DNA of 64,000 nucleotides from Limonium bicolor (lineage: Eukaryota > Streptophyta > Magnoliopsida > Caryophyllales > Plumbaginaceae), in the NCBI GenBank assembly GCA_023374045.1, contig CM041777.1:463541827-463605826 (forward strand), written 5' to 3'. The notes under the pieces are model-generated. The model did no database searches. It saw nothing but the letters and a program-made list of their open reading frames with translations, and was not told the origin of the DNA. Both the position numbers and the translations under genes were made by a program. Positions 47,146-60,697 of this stretch are shown piece by piece. Positions within the stretch are counted from its first letter, which is position 1; every line of letters begins with the position of its first letter.

Positions 47146-48272
47146 GATGAGACTTGTGGTTTGTCCCTGCAAAGAAAAAGATAACAATCTACCATTTGTG
47201 CTTGGCTAGACCAATAGCAACATTGATTCTTGTTGCTATGCTAAATTTTTTGCATTTTCAACGGATGACGGGCAAGAAGTAGGTTTTTTTAGTTTTGCAA
47301 GTCATGTATTTTTACACGAACCCACAGTATGTTAGGTGTATAATTAGCTATGTACCATACATCTTTTCTGTATGAATTTGCCTGGTGATGAAGAGGAACT
47401 GATCAAGCCTATTATTGATCTACTCCTCTTCATTTGTGTATGAAGTAGTGTGCACATTGTGACTTTCTGGGAGATGCATAAGTTCAGCGGCAGTGGGTCA
47501 AAGTGGTTACTGCTGCAAGTTATAGACTTTGAAAGCTATTCATATGGTTTATTGTAAGAGCTGAACAGAGTTAACTTGTAAATTGTTTCAAAACATTTTG
47601 ATGACGAGTCTAATTTGTAATGTGGTTGCAGGGGTTGTTTGCTTCTTATTACAGATAAAGAAAAGCTGAAGACAGATGATGAAGTATTAGATCTGACACT
47701 GTGAACCTTTGATACTACATTGTAGTTGTTGTGTATATGTTTATATTCTACCATTGATACTACATTTGATATTAGATTTAAATGTTTATGGATTGTATAT
47801 GTTTATAGTCTAAAACCTTCTATACTACATTGTAAACCTTGCGTATAATGTTATGGTATGCACATTGGCTATGTATCAAAACTGAGATTTGACAATATTT
47901 AGTTAATGATGAAAGGGAACTTTGAAACACGATTGTGCAAGAGTAAAATTTGGTCAAAGACCATCGTAAGAACCAATTGTAAAAGAGTATTGAAAATTTA
48001 TTTATAATTAGACAAAAGACAACTGTTAAAAGCAGTTGTCAATAGGAACATACATGAGTTACATTATGATCAAGGACAACTGTTTTTACCAGTTATCTAA
48101 TCCGATTCTACTAAAACTGTTAATAACAGTTGTAGTAGGTACATTAACAGTAGTTAATTGGCGCCATAAGACAACTGTTATTTAACAGTTGTCTTATGTC
48201 AAGTATACCTAAGACAACTGGTTCTGTTACAACTGTTATTAACAGTTGTCAATAGCATTTTTTGTAGTAGTG

Positions 48273-49879
48273 TCAAGTTCGACCTCCCACGTCAAATATC
48301 AAACAATCACATAATTGTCGTTTTCCAAATTTTATCTTATCAAACTTTGCGACGTGGTGAGTACTACATTTTCTCTTGACCACTATACAATTAATCCAAT
48401 ATCTGTTATAACCTACTCGAATCTAGTGTATTGCCAAACCCCGGAACAATATTCCTTTGATCAAATCATCAAGTGGGGAAGCCAGTTTTTCCTCTTGGCA
48501 TAAAAGGTAAATTCTTATTAAAGCATGTAGGCTCATCCTGTCTAATAACTATATCCATCAATCATTTCAACTCTTAAATCCATCATACAAGTAACAAGTT
48601 CCGTCATGGACTTGCATACCTTAGAATACTCTCTTCTCTTTAAAAGGCTTATCTAATATTTCACTTATCAGGGCTTGATTATTGCCTATACTTGATTATC
48701 ATCACTTGGAGCAAAGACAGTCACAGTTAGACTTCAAGGAAAAGTTTTCATGACTCCATCCACAACTACAGTTCCATAAAGTATTATTTCCTCCACCTTA
48801 AAGCTTAGCTTTTCTTATTCCATCTAAACTCCATAAATCAGGTGAACCATATGTTCAGCCTAGGTTAAGTATCTCTTAGTATTAGTACCATCCCAAACTA
48901 AGGGTTTCCAGTTTGAATCCTACGGTTTGGTAATAGGACAATCAAAGCTTATTGTTTGTATCTATCTCTTAGAAACGTGGTTAATCCACAAACTCATTGG
49001 CTTTCAAAAATAGGTCAGTTAGGTGTATCAAATAGAGGATTTAAAGAATCATAGAGACTGATATATAACGTTAGGAAAGTTCATGTATAAAACACTTGTT
49101 ACAAGCCAAGGGGTATGTTTTACTACCTTTAAATTTAACTCCACTCACTTTTAGTGTATATATTAATTCAAACTCTTAATGTAACTTATACTACCTTCAC
49201 TGTAAGTGTTAAGGAGAGTTATTCGTTACCATGTTTATATTAAAATTTATATTACATAGGGGGTTGACCTTATTTGTTTTCTTGCGCTCTTTATTCGCAT
49301 TCGTAACTTGAGTTGTCATAGAAGACATATGCTCGTATAGAGCCATAAGAATAGTGTAGGACATGTGCCTCCAAAATAAGGTAGGTATATTTAATGGTAC
49401 TTAGCCCTCTGAAATGTATCAATACTCCTCAACGTTTTAGGTTTATAACCTCCAAATTATATTTATATATGTATCATTTGGTAGTGCTAATTAGGTAGTC
49501 CTCCTAACTTCAGAAAATATAGATTCAAAGTTTGTTCTCTCCCCTTCATTAATTAGGAGTCTAGCACTGTTATATAATGGTACTGGCTGAGACCCTTGGT
49601 ATTTGCTCAGGTATTTAAAACCCGTGCTTGAACGTTATGGATGTTTAGTTATATATTTGAGATTCTGTTTCTCTATTGTCATTTTTTTAAAAAGTTTCGC
49701 ACTATTTTCTCTCGGAGTTAATAAGGGATTGTAAGATTTTCCAGTCTCGCACTGAGCGGTAAGCTCGGTGCCTGGGTATCCTATAAAATTTCAGTGTTTG
49801 ATCCTTATGTGTAGGTCTTCCTCAAACCCTTCTGTCAATTCTTATAGTCTAAAGTATTTTATATTAATTAATGTATTCC
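48273..49879 (-). other. Decayed chromovirus-related DNA right of the CACTA element
   Basis: No gene. The first 60-70 bases (CCTCCCACGTCAA, CAAACAATCA) continue the reverse homology to the (+) element's 3' noncoding region, at 25740-25806. Beyond that it is AT-rich, with no motif I recognise and no frame over about 70 codons. Confidence 0.5.
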
Positions 49880-52800
49880 TGAAACACCCCTAATAATTAA
49901 AACACATGACATCATGAATATGTGTGTATGTTTAATTAACCGGCCACACTAATGTATAATTGTACTACAACTTATACCCTAAGTTACAAAGGGACATACA
50001 TATGTCAGTGAATGAAATAGCAAGTCATAATATAATACAAGCTTGGGTGCTCATCGGGTTGGCATTAACCAAAACGACTGAGCGAATTAAATTATACTAG
50101 GTTAGGACATTACGTTATTTATGTAGTGAACCGTGTGGTATAATACACGGAGAGTCATCCTGACATAAAACGATATTACTAAATAATATACAGTACGAAG
50201 TTATATGGTACGACCTATGTTATAGGGTACAAACTAGTACGAGTAACATTTTAACACATAGACACGTACTCACCGAGTTACACTCCGTGATATATAGATA
50301 ACAAATTACTTATCTATGCACTACTAAGTTCCATTGGAAACCCATGTTGAAATCGGTGCCACCCTCGTAACACCCCATTACGTTAGCACAATACCCACTA
50401 TACCAATTGTTATTAGCAAAAACCTCTAGCTTTTTCAGCATCCCCATGCAGTTATTCTCTATGTTTTCCAAAACCGTGTCCCTCCTCTCTCGTGTGTTTG
50501 AGTCCCGATTCAAAATCCACACAGCTCTTCAGTTTCTCCCATCTGCTCCCGATGCGTGCAAGTCCAGAGCAGGACCATCCACATCTCTAGGTTCCGGCGG
50601 TGGGTAAGGCTCTTCTTCTCCTAACTCGAATTTCTGAATCTCCTTTCCGCTATGTCCCAATTCCTTGCCACGGCGATCAATCCTTTTTATTTCTTCTCTT
50701 CACAGTGTCGTCTTTACTAAAGCCCTTCATTCCTCCCCTTGCATGTCTGAGGCAACGCGCTCTGGGCTTGAGAGAACTGGAACAAACACAAGACCAGTAG
50801 CAAAACTTCTTCAACTACCCCCACATGCGACTCGATTCTTGCATGCCCAGAAGCTCGTAAGTATCCTCTGTTCATGGGAGCCAGGTAACGCCTGGATTTC
50901 CCAATGTTGCTCTTCGTTTTTTTCCCCTTGCGTTCTCAGTAATGGATGCACCTTAGTCTTTATCGATCCCTCACTTGTTCACCTGAATCTGAAGCTTTCA
51001 ATCTCTCCTCATGCATGTCCGAATCTTGAAGTTTTTGCCAGTTTTGAGAATCGGAGAAAAGCACAGCCCAACTAGCAAGTGTACCGGAAATCCCCAAGGA
51101 AAAGAAAACCCACGCCTTTCCTCTGGATATGCCAGCGCAAGGTAACTACCACCGGTTTATATTTTTTGTTCGCTCCTAACTTCTCTCCTTGCTCTGTCTT
51201 GTCCAAAAAAACAAAACTTGCTTAATTCCTCTGGATCTCTGCGTTTTTCCATGCCTGATCCTTGCTTGCAACTGTCTGGTTTGAATCTCCAAAGGCCCTT
51301 GAGCAAGAATCAGCTCCAGGAAGTTTTGAAGGATAAAGACAGTAAACCGGAGACTTTGATGCTTTAACCCATCTTCTGTTCTCTGTTTTAGATGTCCAAA
51401 AAAAAAACTGAGCATTGATTTCTTTTCTCTCATCTCCCCTTGTGCATGAATGGCACTTGCGAACCACCCATGAAATGTCCACACAACTCAGGGGAGACCT
51501 GCACAGATCGCTCCTTGACACCCTCTAAGGTAAAACCCTTCAAGCCCTTTTTCCAGAATGCTGTAACCTCTTTTCGGTACCAATGTAACCAGGTAGCTCA
51601 CAACCTTCTTTGTTTGTGTGCATGGTCGGTTGTAAAGTCGAAGGTCTGCGTTAAATCGCCAACCATACTGAAAGGAAACCTAAAGAAGAACTAGTCCTAA
51701 CCAAGGTAAGAAAAGAAAACTACCGATAAATCTTGTCAACTAGCACCTGTTGCTTCAATCTGAAATGTAAAACGAACTGACTTTGACACTTAATCCTGTC
51801 CAGGTGCCAAAAATACCAAAGGGGTCAGCACGTAAACCAACTGGAAAATCCCTAAGGTTGTAACCCAAACCCATGTCTAAATATATGCTTAGTCTTGCGT
51901 AAAATTTTGTTTGGATTTACCTTGGCAAATCTAGTGATATTGAGCTGGAGAAAAGTCTGTGGCTGCTTGGTTAATGCACCAATGAAATGAGGGTCTAAGT
52001 ACCATGTTTTTATCAAACTAAAAATATGTTCTAGTGCCACCGAAACCTGGTGAGGAGTGCTATTGGTATTAAGCTAAAAGAAACAAAATAAATTATTACT
52101 AAACTAGATCTGGTTATATGTCGGTTTGGCAAATTAGCAAAGATGAGGTTTTGAGAGCTAATTACTGAGTTATAAGCCTTGCGTACGGTTGCCAAAAAGA
52201 TATGGCATTGTTCTGAAAACTTTTGAGTGAAGATTGTCAAGGAAAAATAATGCTAGGAGACTTAGTGAACCATGCCAAAAATGGACGGGGAAAAATCTGG
52301 TTACGTAGTGAATTGAAGGGTGATTTTAAGTGTGGAAAATCTTATCAGATCAGGCTGAGGAGCATATGTTTTGGTTCTGGAAAATTCTGTATGAGTCAAT
52401 TAATGATCTAGCGTAGAAGCAAGGTTGAAGTCTGCAACTCACGCCTCTGCACAGTCTGTTTGCAGTAGTAAAATGAAGATGGTGTTGGTTTAATAATCAC
52501 CCTAGCAACTTCCTAACCTGTTAGACTAATCGTAACTAAACTGGGAATCGTTGGAGAAAACAAGTTTACACATAAAGGGGAATAGAAGAACTAGGATGTG
52601 GGAACTTGAGCTAATCTCAGTTTTCTTCCCGTTCGGTTTTTAGGACTCTTAAGATTAGCAATGTTGTCGTGGGTTCACCTTGAGGGTAACATCATGTTAA
52701 GACACTTAACTAAGAAGCTGAATAATGCGGAAAGAGGAAAAAAAAAAAATAGAGAAACAAAAAAAAAACAGATCCGCAAGCAAACAAAGAAAAAAGAAAA

Positions 52801-54541
52801 CTATAAGAGAAGATGTCAGTTATGTCCTTCAGTTTTTTTTCAGTGTGTTTTCCAGCTCTGTATAACCGTGTACAGGGAGATTAAAAAGGGTGACATTGAG
52901 TTGTCAAGGAACCTAAAGTGTCCCTAACACACTTAAGTAAGTATATAAATACTCAGGAGGGGAATTAAAAATCAGTTGTGCAACCTAATAGAGGGAATGA
53001 GGGAGAACAAATATCAGTTTTGCTTCAGTTGTCAATAATGAGTTGTTCAGTATAACTCAATTGCAGAAACATTAAGAGTGTGGAATGGATCCAGGAATGA
53101 ACGGGAACCTTGCTAATAGATCTACCTAAGAGAGTATACAATATGGAAAAAAAATGTAGAGAACAGATTAATACATTGAATTGCGGGGCTAAAAGGGGGG
53201 CCTTGTTTTAATGAGGAACCCAAGTCATAGCTAACACGGGGACAATTAGACCTCAGTTGGTAGCGTAAACATAGAGAGAAGTTACGAGCTGCTTGTGTTC
53301 GGTTCTGTATTGTTTTTTTTTTCTTTTCTTTTTCTCTGTTCTGTTCAAATGAGTTCCAAGTTGATTAACAGTGCTGCATTAGGCGGGCTATGAATATAAA
53401 AATCCTACTATGGTACCTAGTTACGGGGGGGATACACATTAGGCTGATTAAAACTCAATCCTGGTGAACAAAGAACGAGGGGTAACCGAGTCAATGAACA
53501 GAAGGGTGGTTTTGTATAGCCACTGCCGTGAAACAAACAAAAAAAAAAAAGGAAGGGAGGGAGTAGAATAAGGAACTTGTTTACTAGGGAACTTGGAGAC
53601 AATTCAAAAAGGGTTTAGGCCGTACGTGCCAACTCGTAATTAGAGTTAGTATAAGGGTAAATAATGCAAGAGTTGGGACTATAACGTGATCAATAAACCG
53701 AAATGAAGTACACTCATAGAAACTCAAGAGGTAAGTGGGTGAATGAGAAGGTAACAGGTCATGGTATAAATCGAAGTGTGACAAGGGAAGAAAAGAGCGA
53801 AAGGTAATTAGACATAATCTAAGAGAGAGTACGAGAAAAGGGGATCGAGGCAGGTTCAAATTACCCTGAATGGTACTGCGTGGCTAAAACAATGGATCCA
53901 AACCAAAAGGGATAAAATAGGTCCAACGTTGGTAACTATAACATTTAAGACTAGGCCAAACATTATGAATTGAACTACGAACAATAACGCATGGTCGAAC
54001 GATCTAACCCACTCGAATAATTATTACAGGAGTGAGTCCCATGAGCAGCGAGGAAACCTTTGTGCAAGAATCTTGACAACTATTATAAGGTATGGACATG
54101 TGTGGTTCGTATGTTGCCGTGTTACACGGCTTGTGTGCTGTGTACCTTGTGTGTGAAAATGACCATAAGATTAAAGCATGAAATTGGATTGCTTGCCTAT
54201 CTTGCCTATGTGATTGTTATATCGTTGTTGCATATTACTTGCGCGCACACAGTAGTTTAGTCCCTTTCGCGTTATGGAACTTTGAGATGAAACACAGCGA
54301 ACTATGTAAACAAAGAAACTACATAAAGGGAAAACCAAACGAGAACCACAACGAACTATGAAAACAAAGAAAATGCTATAAAGGGGAACTCCTCTCTAAC
54401 TATGGAGGACGTACCATGACACCCACTATGGTGTCTATTCATTAATGATAATGAAGAGCAAATCTCAATTGGTGGGACATGATGAACCACGTGGACAAAC
54501 AAAAGAACTATACAAAGAGAAAACTCCTCTCTAACTATAGA
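49880..54541 (+). mobile_element. Probable LTR-like unit, (+) strand, right end not identified
   Basis: The left edge TGAAACACCCC at 49880 resembles the LTR start TGAAATACCCC of the other families. The right end GGGGTGTTACA is not found before the next LTR begins at 54542. 50420-51700 is less AT-rich and pyrimidine-rich, with several CAG/GT splice-like words and recurring CTCCCCTTGCATG phrases, resembling a transcribed leader. The longest frame (50665-51075, 136 codons) has no recognisable motif. Two AACTCCTCTCTAACTAT repeats lie at about 54385 and 54521. Classification is tentative. Confidence 0.4.
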
Positions 54542-57500
54542 TGTAACACCCCTACTCTATTCGGCTCCTAATCTACTTAATTAATAATGAAATCGCAGCG
54601 GTAAACTCAACAATTGTACTACTGGTGTTACCGTTCTTACTCGCCCATACGAGTAATAACGTGCTTACTGATACATTCTTAAATACGAAACATTTTCCCA
54701 CAGTGACAACAAGAGATAGATCTAAACTTCCAAACCAATATAAAATACATTCACAGTGAGCATTCTAGGTATCCAAATCCTATACACGTTTCTAGGTTCT
54801 TATCAAAATGCAACAGTGCATGTTTAAATAACTGTAATCAAACTACCCAGCGCGTCACTCTCTTTGTCGACACCGGAAGCTGCACACCTGCAAAAATGTT
54901 TGTTTGTGGTATGGAATCAGCCCCTGCTGAGTATGTTACTACATGACCGTCATGCCCCCTCAGACCCTCAGTTAATTGGTCGAGAGCATGCAATTCATTT
55001 TCATGCAGATAGTTTTATATAATAACTGTAAAGCAACAATATATATTGCAGTGAACTCAAATAATAAACAAGCCCCCGGCTTCACACATCGCATATACCA
55101 CTGAAAGCGTTACAACGCTTATATGAGTACATAGACTCCAATCCAAACTAACACCTGAAAGTTCATAATTGAGTACGTCGACTCTCTCGACCAAACAATC
55201 CACCATAATCCACACACGAGCACAGCGGCTCGACTCATCCAGCTCACAACATAAATATAAATACAATGATTCAATTAATCCAATCCATAACACACATATG
55301 AGTACAGCGACTCATTTAATCAACATCACTAACATACCACACATAACCACAAGCATAACCAATGAACAATCGAGGCGAAACAACGAGAACTATGAACAAG
55401 TATGGATTCCCGTCCTTGGCATACAAGCCCAAATAATGTTCGCCTAATGTACGAGCTAATATAGTCGTTCGTAATTGCTCAGTCACGCCTTATGACAACG
55501 CCTCGTTAGAACGACGTGTCTCTAAGTTACCTATCGCCTATGGCGGGTCACACACGGCAGTAGCCACTCCAGCGGTAGAGTCTCCGACCTACGAACCATC
55601 TGTAGTCCGTTGGAAATTTATCCAGATACTTACGGTTACCACACGGTATCCTAGTATCGTTAATGGATCACAGTTCACAGCAAGAGCCCCATCCTCTTGA
55701 TAAACTGATCTATACCATCGCATTTGTTTTACTATTTTTCCTAACACAGCAGACTAAGGTCGTTAGTCTAATCCTGAGTATGTCAACTCGGGATCCAGTG
55801 TTAGATATGAGAGCGGCGTTAAAAAGGCCAATGCTCCATATATAAATCTCAGATAATATATATATCTTATTATCCTAATGCTACAACGTTTACTTACGTT
55901 CCTTATATTTCACATATAAGATAGCATCATTGCCGCTAGTTCGTTTTATAATATGTTCATATATACGAACTGTACTGTTATCGTTCAACAGTAATAATAA
56001 TAAGCAGCATTAATATACAACTCAAGCATATTAATTCACACAAGTAGACATTCAATCTTATCACAGATTTTCACACAATGTCTGAACTGAGGAAATCCTC
56101 AGAGACAATCAAGCCACATAAATAACATACCGTTCACCCGGATTGTATTACGGTGGAGTATGAATCAGCTAATTCTCTGGAGATCCTCGAGACGCCTCTA
56201 ACAATCTATTAATATGCATCACACTATGCATCAGCATCTCATATTAACAATACACTACGGCACCCCGTACCGTTATTAATCTTCCCCGGTTTATTCCCCG
56301 CTATTAACTAATAACGTTTGTCGGGTTTTCGGTTTAACTCGGGATTAGGAAAAACGCTATATCACATGCGTGGTTACGTCGAGTATATTAATATACTCAA
56401 CTTTAAACTTTTATTATCGCATGTAGTTTTATATACCTTGTATATGATATAGTTTATCATTATATTGCATGTATAATCTTATTCATGTATTATACATCTC
56501 ACCTTAGTATTTATTTTTCTAAGGTTAGTTTTTCCAAGTGTAATGTTGTATAATTCATATGTACCAATACTTTGAATTATATAAATCCTTATTATTTCAT
56601 GTACACTCTTAACATTAGAATTCCATATCCAATGTTTATAATTCTTTTCCCTTAATCTCATATCATTTTAATTGTGGTAATATATAGTTATTGCACTATA
56701 TTATATTTTCCACACTATAACATATATTTATTTATATATATGCATTATAGGACTATTTATTATATGGTAAGTCATTATAATATATATTCATTCTTTTTAA
56801 TGAATACCCCTTATATTATAAATGTTATAGCCCTTATAACATTAAAAACCATATTATAAATTCCATTCAAAAATAGTAATATTTCCGAACAGCACCTATA
56901 ATTCTCAAATATTTACAAAATCCACCACATAATTTATATAATGTTATATTATAGTTATATAACATATATTTTGACATTTATGTCATTAAAACAATTATAA
57001 CCTATAGTTATATATTGTTATAAAATACCAAAAAGCCCTAAAAACTTTCGGTATTAATTATTCTCCACTAGACTTTCATAATTTACAAATCAACCCCAAA
57101 ATATATTCCATTGTTACACTTATAATATATACCTTATAATCCTTATTCCTTAATATAATTATAACCCATGGTTATATTTCCTCAAAATAACCGAACAGAC
57201 CCATGGTCTATTCTTATTTAATTTTCTACCACTTAACTTCCTATATTCACCAATTTACCCCATTTAATAACATATAGTTTCTAATATCACCAAAACTATA
57301 TATTATAAATATATCTTCATAAAACCTTATATATAATTCCAAAAATTACCAAACTATACCAAAAGGTTATAAATATCATTATTAACCTTATACTTTCTCT
57401 AAATCTCGGTTTTACCACATTAGTTACCCATTTGTAACAATGTTATGAAATATCTTATATTGTACCTAGATAATTCATATAAACTCCAAATTTACCCAAA

Positions 57501-59280
57501 TCAACTTCTAAAATTTCCTAATAATCTAAGGTTTGTACTAAACTCCATTTAGTACCCCTAGTTTTCGGAAATCACAATACCACCCCAAGACTTATAAATC
57601 TTTTACAATTTAATTACTATCTTAATATAAGGTAGTTTTTTAATTCCTTAAATTCTCCAAACTTTGTCAAAGGCTCCTATATAGTCACTTTGACATCTAA
57701 TACCAAATTGGACCCAAACCTTTCGGTAATTACAATTCTTAACCTATAGTTTTCTATTTTTACAATTTTGACACAAGACCTTATAAAATGTTGTAATTTT
57801 TATTAAATTCATTTAAAAACCCTAAGTTTCTCTAAATTAAGCCCACGGCTTAATATTTAGCTAGTAATTACCGTTTGGCCCCAAACTTAATTATATAAGC
57901 ATAAACTTAACTAAATAAGCTTTAAACTTAAATTAAAATGGCCTAATGACATGGCCTTATTACAACTTTGCTTTGTAGCATAAAATTACACATAAATTGC
58001 TCAACAATTTAACTTAAGCTCACGGCCTCACCATAGTTTAATTATTTTTCCACATAATGTCATAATTTGACCATTATGTTAATTAAATCACTTAAATGAC
58101 TAGCTTAATTATTCTTAGCCATTTTTTCCATTCTTAGGTTATAAATAACCCATATATTATGTTTCACTCTCGGCACATAAATATATATGCTAAGAATAAC
58201 ATAAAATCATAAGTTTAAGGTGTTTATACCTTGATTAATCCTTGTATGAACTCGGAAGCTTGAAGGAAAATTCACCACATCATTTAGACATGTTTAATAC
58301 ACCAAAACAAGATATGGTTATACTCCAAGCTTGAGCTTAACCATAAAGAACAATTAATGTAAGATTTAAGGCAAAAATCACCTTAAAAATGCTTGGAAGT
58401 TTCCTTATGAATTCGGCCTGGTTTAGACACACCACAAGGTGTTAAATTCACCATATAAACATAGGAAACACTTAGACAACAACAAGCTGCTGTGGTAATA
58501 GGTTTTACCTTGGCAAAATGCCTTAAAGAAGAGTATTTCCTTTGGATTTCGGTCACCCTTGCTCCAAATGGTTAACCAACTGATTGAACATGTAAATATG
58601 AAGATTATGAATGTATAAACTCACAAAAATCAGAAGAAGAAAACCGGATGCAAAGTGTAGATCCTTAAGGTATGTTTTTACCTTAAAATGTAGATTTGGA
58701 CTTCCTTGGTCCCTAAACTTAGTTCAGCCGAGATTAGCTCTTGTTCTAACCTTAGAACACTGAGAATAAGCCATAGGAAGTGATGAGCCACGAGATCTAA
58801 GTGTTGGTGATGAATAGATGAAGAAAAAGAGCTAAAAATGACCTTAAAACATTACCTTAGGAGCTTAATGGATTGAATTGCCTTCCTAACTCAATAACAC
58901 AGCTTGGGAGAGTTTAGGAACTCAGAGGGCTCGGCTGGATGGGACAGGAGGCAAGGGAAATGCAAGATAAGAGCTTAAATGATTGAAAAAGTCACTTTTG
59001 CTATAGTAAAATGATGATTCATCACTTAATGTAGATATTTAGCACTTAATGATGTGTGTGCTGTCTTCCCACCTCCTTGCCTGCCGACAGCCTAAGGGTT
59101 AGAAGGGTCATTTAGTTGACCATTGGTCAACTTGGTCAATTGTGCTTAGAAAATGCACTATTTGGGTACTATTCACAAATAACTGTCAATTTTGGATTTT
59201 TATTTTCAAATTTGGATTTAGACTTTAAAATATAGTCTATCATGTCAAATTAATGATTTAAATGAGCTAAAGGATGAGAA
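54542..59280 (-). mobile_element. Chromovirus-type LTR, (-) strand, start cut by the LINE
   Basis: It begins TGTAACACCCC at 54542, then TCGCAGCGGTAAACTC and CTGGTGTTACCG, the reversed end of this LTR type, with an ACTCGCCCATACGAGT palindrome. There is no primer site to its left, so it is a 3' or solo LTR. The expected right terminus GGGGTATTTCA is absent before the LINE sequence begins at about 59.25 kb. 56.4-58.2 kb is strongly AT-rich. A TTGACC/GGTCAA cluster lies at about 59118-59140. No gene was found. Confidence 0.7.
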
Positions 59281-59338
59281 GAACCCAAAACAGGCGATAG
59301 AATACCTTAAAGACATATATCAGGAGCTTGCCGGAGTT

Positions 59339-60697
59339 TTGGCCCTTTCACGGAAGAAATACCTAATGGTGCTAAATACCAAGGACGCAAAGGACGCAGT
59401 AATGAAGGACCAACACAAGAGGACAGGTGTGGTATTAAGAGATTGGACTGTAGAGGATCAAGTCGAGAGAAGGCGGACATGGGTAGTGATCCGAGGTATT
59501 CCTCTGCATGCCTGGAGCAGGCGAAACATTACACAAATCGCAGAAATGGTAGGGGAGGTTATTCGGATGGACGAAGAGGATACGGAGTATGTTGAAAACG
59601 CAGAAATAAAAGTCCAAATCGAAACCTCGTCCTTGCACGCAATCAACTGGAAGGTAAACGTTCAAGTTAACGATCAACACTATGGAGTGGCGATCCAGGA
59701 ATCGGAGCAATCGAAGCAACCGGGAATAGAACAAAGCACGATCAGAGAAGATGACAGCATAATACAATACAACCATATGGTGAACTCTAAACGACAAACT
59801 ACAGGAAGAACGGCAACTACAATTTTCAATAGTTGTGGGGACAAATCGCACGTGGAGTCGAATATCCACATGGCGATCAATAACAACAATAATAACTCGA
59901 AAATGATGGAGCATCTGGGGAAAAGGACGGTATATGGAACAAGCATGGCCGAAAGGTTGGTGAGGGCTGACCGATGCAGACAAAGTAACGCTGGATGTCA
60001 GGGGAATGTTGATATTAATGAATGGGACAGTGTGGAGGAGTGGGTGTCAGCCTCGAAGACACAGGAAGGTGGGCACATACCAACGCAGTATAATAATATT
60101 AGTAAAGAATCGTGGGAGAAGGAACAAACAGAGAGTCATGGAGCTAACCAAGACCCGATGCAAGAAAACTATGGGGTGAACGTGACACCAACTCCGAAAG
60201 AGGTAGCCAAGGACAATACGCAGAAAGGCAATACAAAAAATAACACAAGCATGCTGGACTTAATTGTCCTGGAAACACCCGAGTCGGATCTAGACAAATC
60301 AAAAAAACATCCAGAGGCAATTACCGATGGAGGCATTAATCTGTTGGTGCAACTGTTTCATGACACTACACCACGTCAACCTGAACAGGAACAAGCCAAA
60401 GCTAGAAACAATAAAGGGAAAATTATCGATGCTCGATTGGAAGCGGACGAGTGCATGAAACTATTGAGAAGACTGGGATGCGAGATACAACAAGAGAATC
60501 AGGCAACGAATAGTCTTCTAGAAAATATACACGACTGTATGCAAGAAAGGAAGGATGGGGATAAAGGTGGGCATACAGAACATCAGAGGGATGGGGTCAC
60601 AACAGAAGGCAATCGCCATGAAAAGGGAGATAAGAACCAAAAAAATCTCAATCATGTGTCTAGTGGAAACTCAACTGGCGCGAACAGCTGCCAGTAA
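59339..60697 (+). CDS. LINE ORF1 protein, 5'-truncated
   Basis: 452 codons from a TTG at 59339. The frame is open from 59222 with no ATG, so the true N-terminus is missing. Residues 1-130 resemble the DUF4283-type region of plant LINE ORF1 (RRTWVVIRGIPLHAWSRRNI, IAEMVGEVIRMDEED). A degenerate zinc knuckle follows at about 59815-59865 (FNSCGDKSHVESN): the first Cys position is Phe and the last is Asn, leaving one Cys and the His. The remainder is a polar, low-complexity Asn/Gln/Lys/Glu-rich tail ending NSTGANSCQ. ORF1 proteins bind element RNA; with a damaged knuckle this one may bind weakly. It overlaps ORF2 by 143 bases in a different frame. Confidence 0.75.
   Translation: MALSRKKYLMVLNTKDAKDAVMKDQHKRTGVVLRDWTVEDQVERRRTWVVIRGIPLHAWSRRNITQIAEMVGEVIRMDEEDTEYVENAEIKVQIETSSLHAINWKVNVQVNDQHYGVAIQESEQSKQPGIEQSTIREDDSIIQYNHMVNSKRQTTGRTATTIFNSCGDKSHVESNIHMAINNNNNNSKMMEHLGKRTVYGTSMAERLVRADRCRQSNAGCQGNVDINEWDSVEEWVSASKTQEGGHIPTQYNNISKESWEKEQTESHGANQDPMQENYGVNVTPTPKEVAKDNTQKGNTKNNTSMLDLIVLETPESDLDKSKKHPEAITDGGINLLVQLFHDTTPRQPEQEQAKARNNKGKIIDARLEADECMKLLRRLGCEIQQENQATNSLLENIHDCMQERKDGDKGGHTEHQRDGVTTEGNRHEKGDKNQKNLNHVSSGNSTGANSCQ

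Larger units (their letters stand above)
43628..48272. mobile_element. CACTA (En/Spm-type) transposon carrying host gene fragments
   Basis: 4645 bp, with termini CACTACTACAAATTTGG and ATTTTTTGTAGTAGTG and a 3-bp target duplication. Both ends carry subterminal copies of AGACAACTGTTAA and its inverse, the transposase-binding type of repeat of this superfamily: about 43670 and 43720 on the left, 48010-48250 on the right. I find no transposase, so it would need one in trans. Inside are a spliced mini-gene for a cysteine-rich peptide (44405-44851), a PurU gene fragment (45808-46815) and a diverged module repeated three times. This is a gene-capturing, non-autonomous CACTA element. Confidence 0.93.

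Noticed and set aside
50665..51075. 136-codon frame in the leader-like region as a host gene.
   Set aside because: No recognisable domain, odd composition and overlapping frames on both strands; kept only as part of the unclassified unit.
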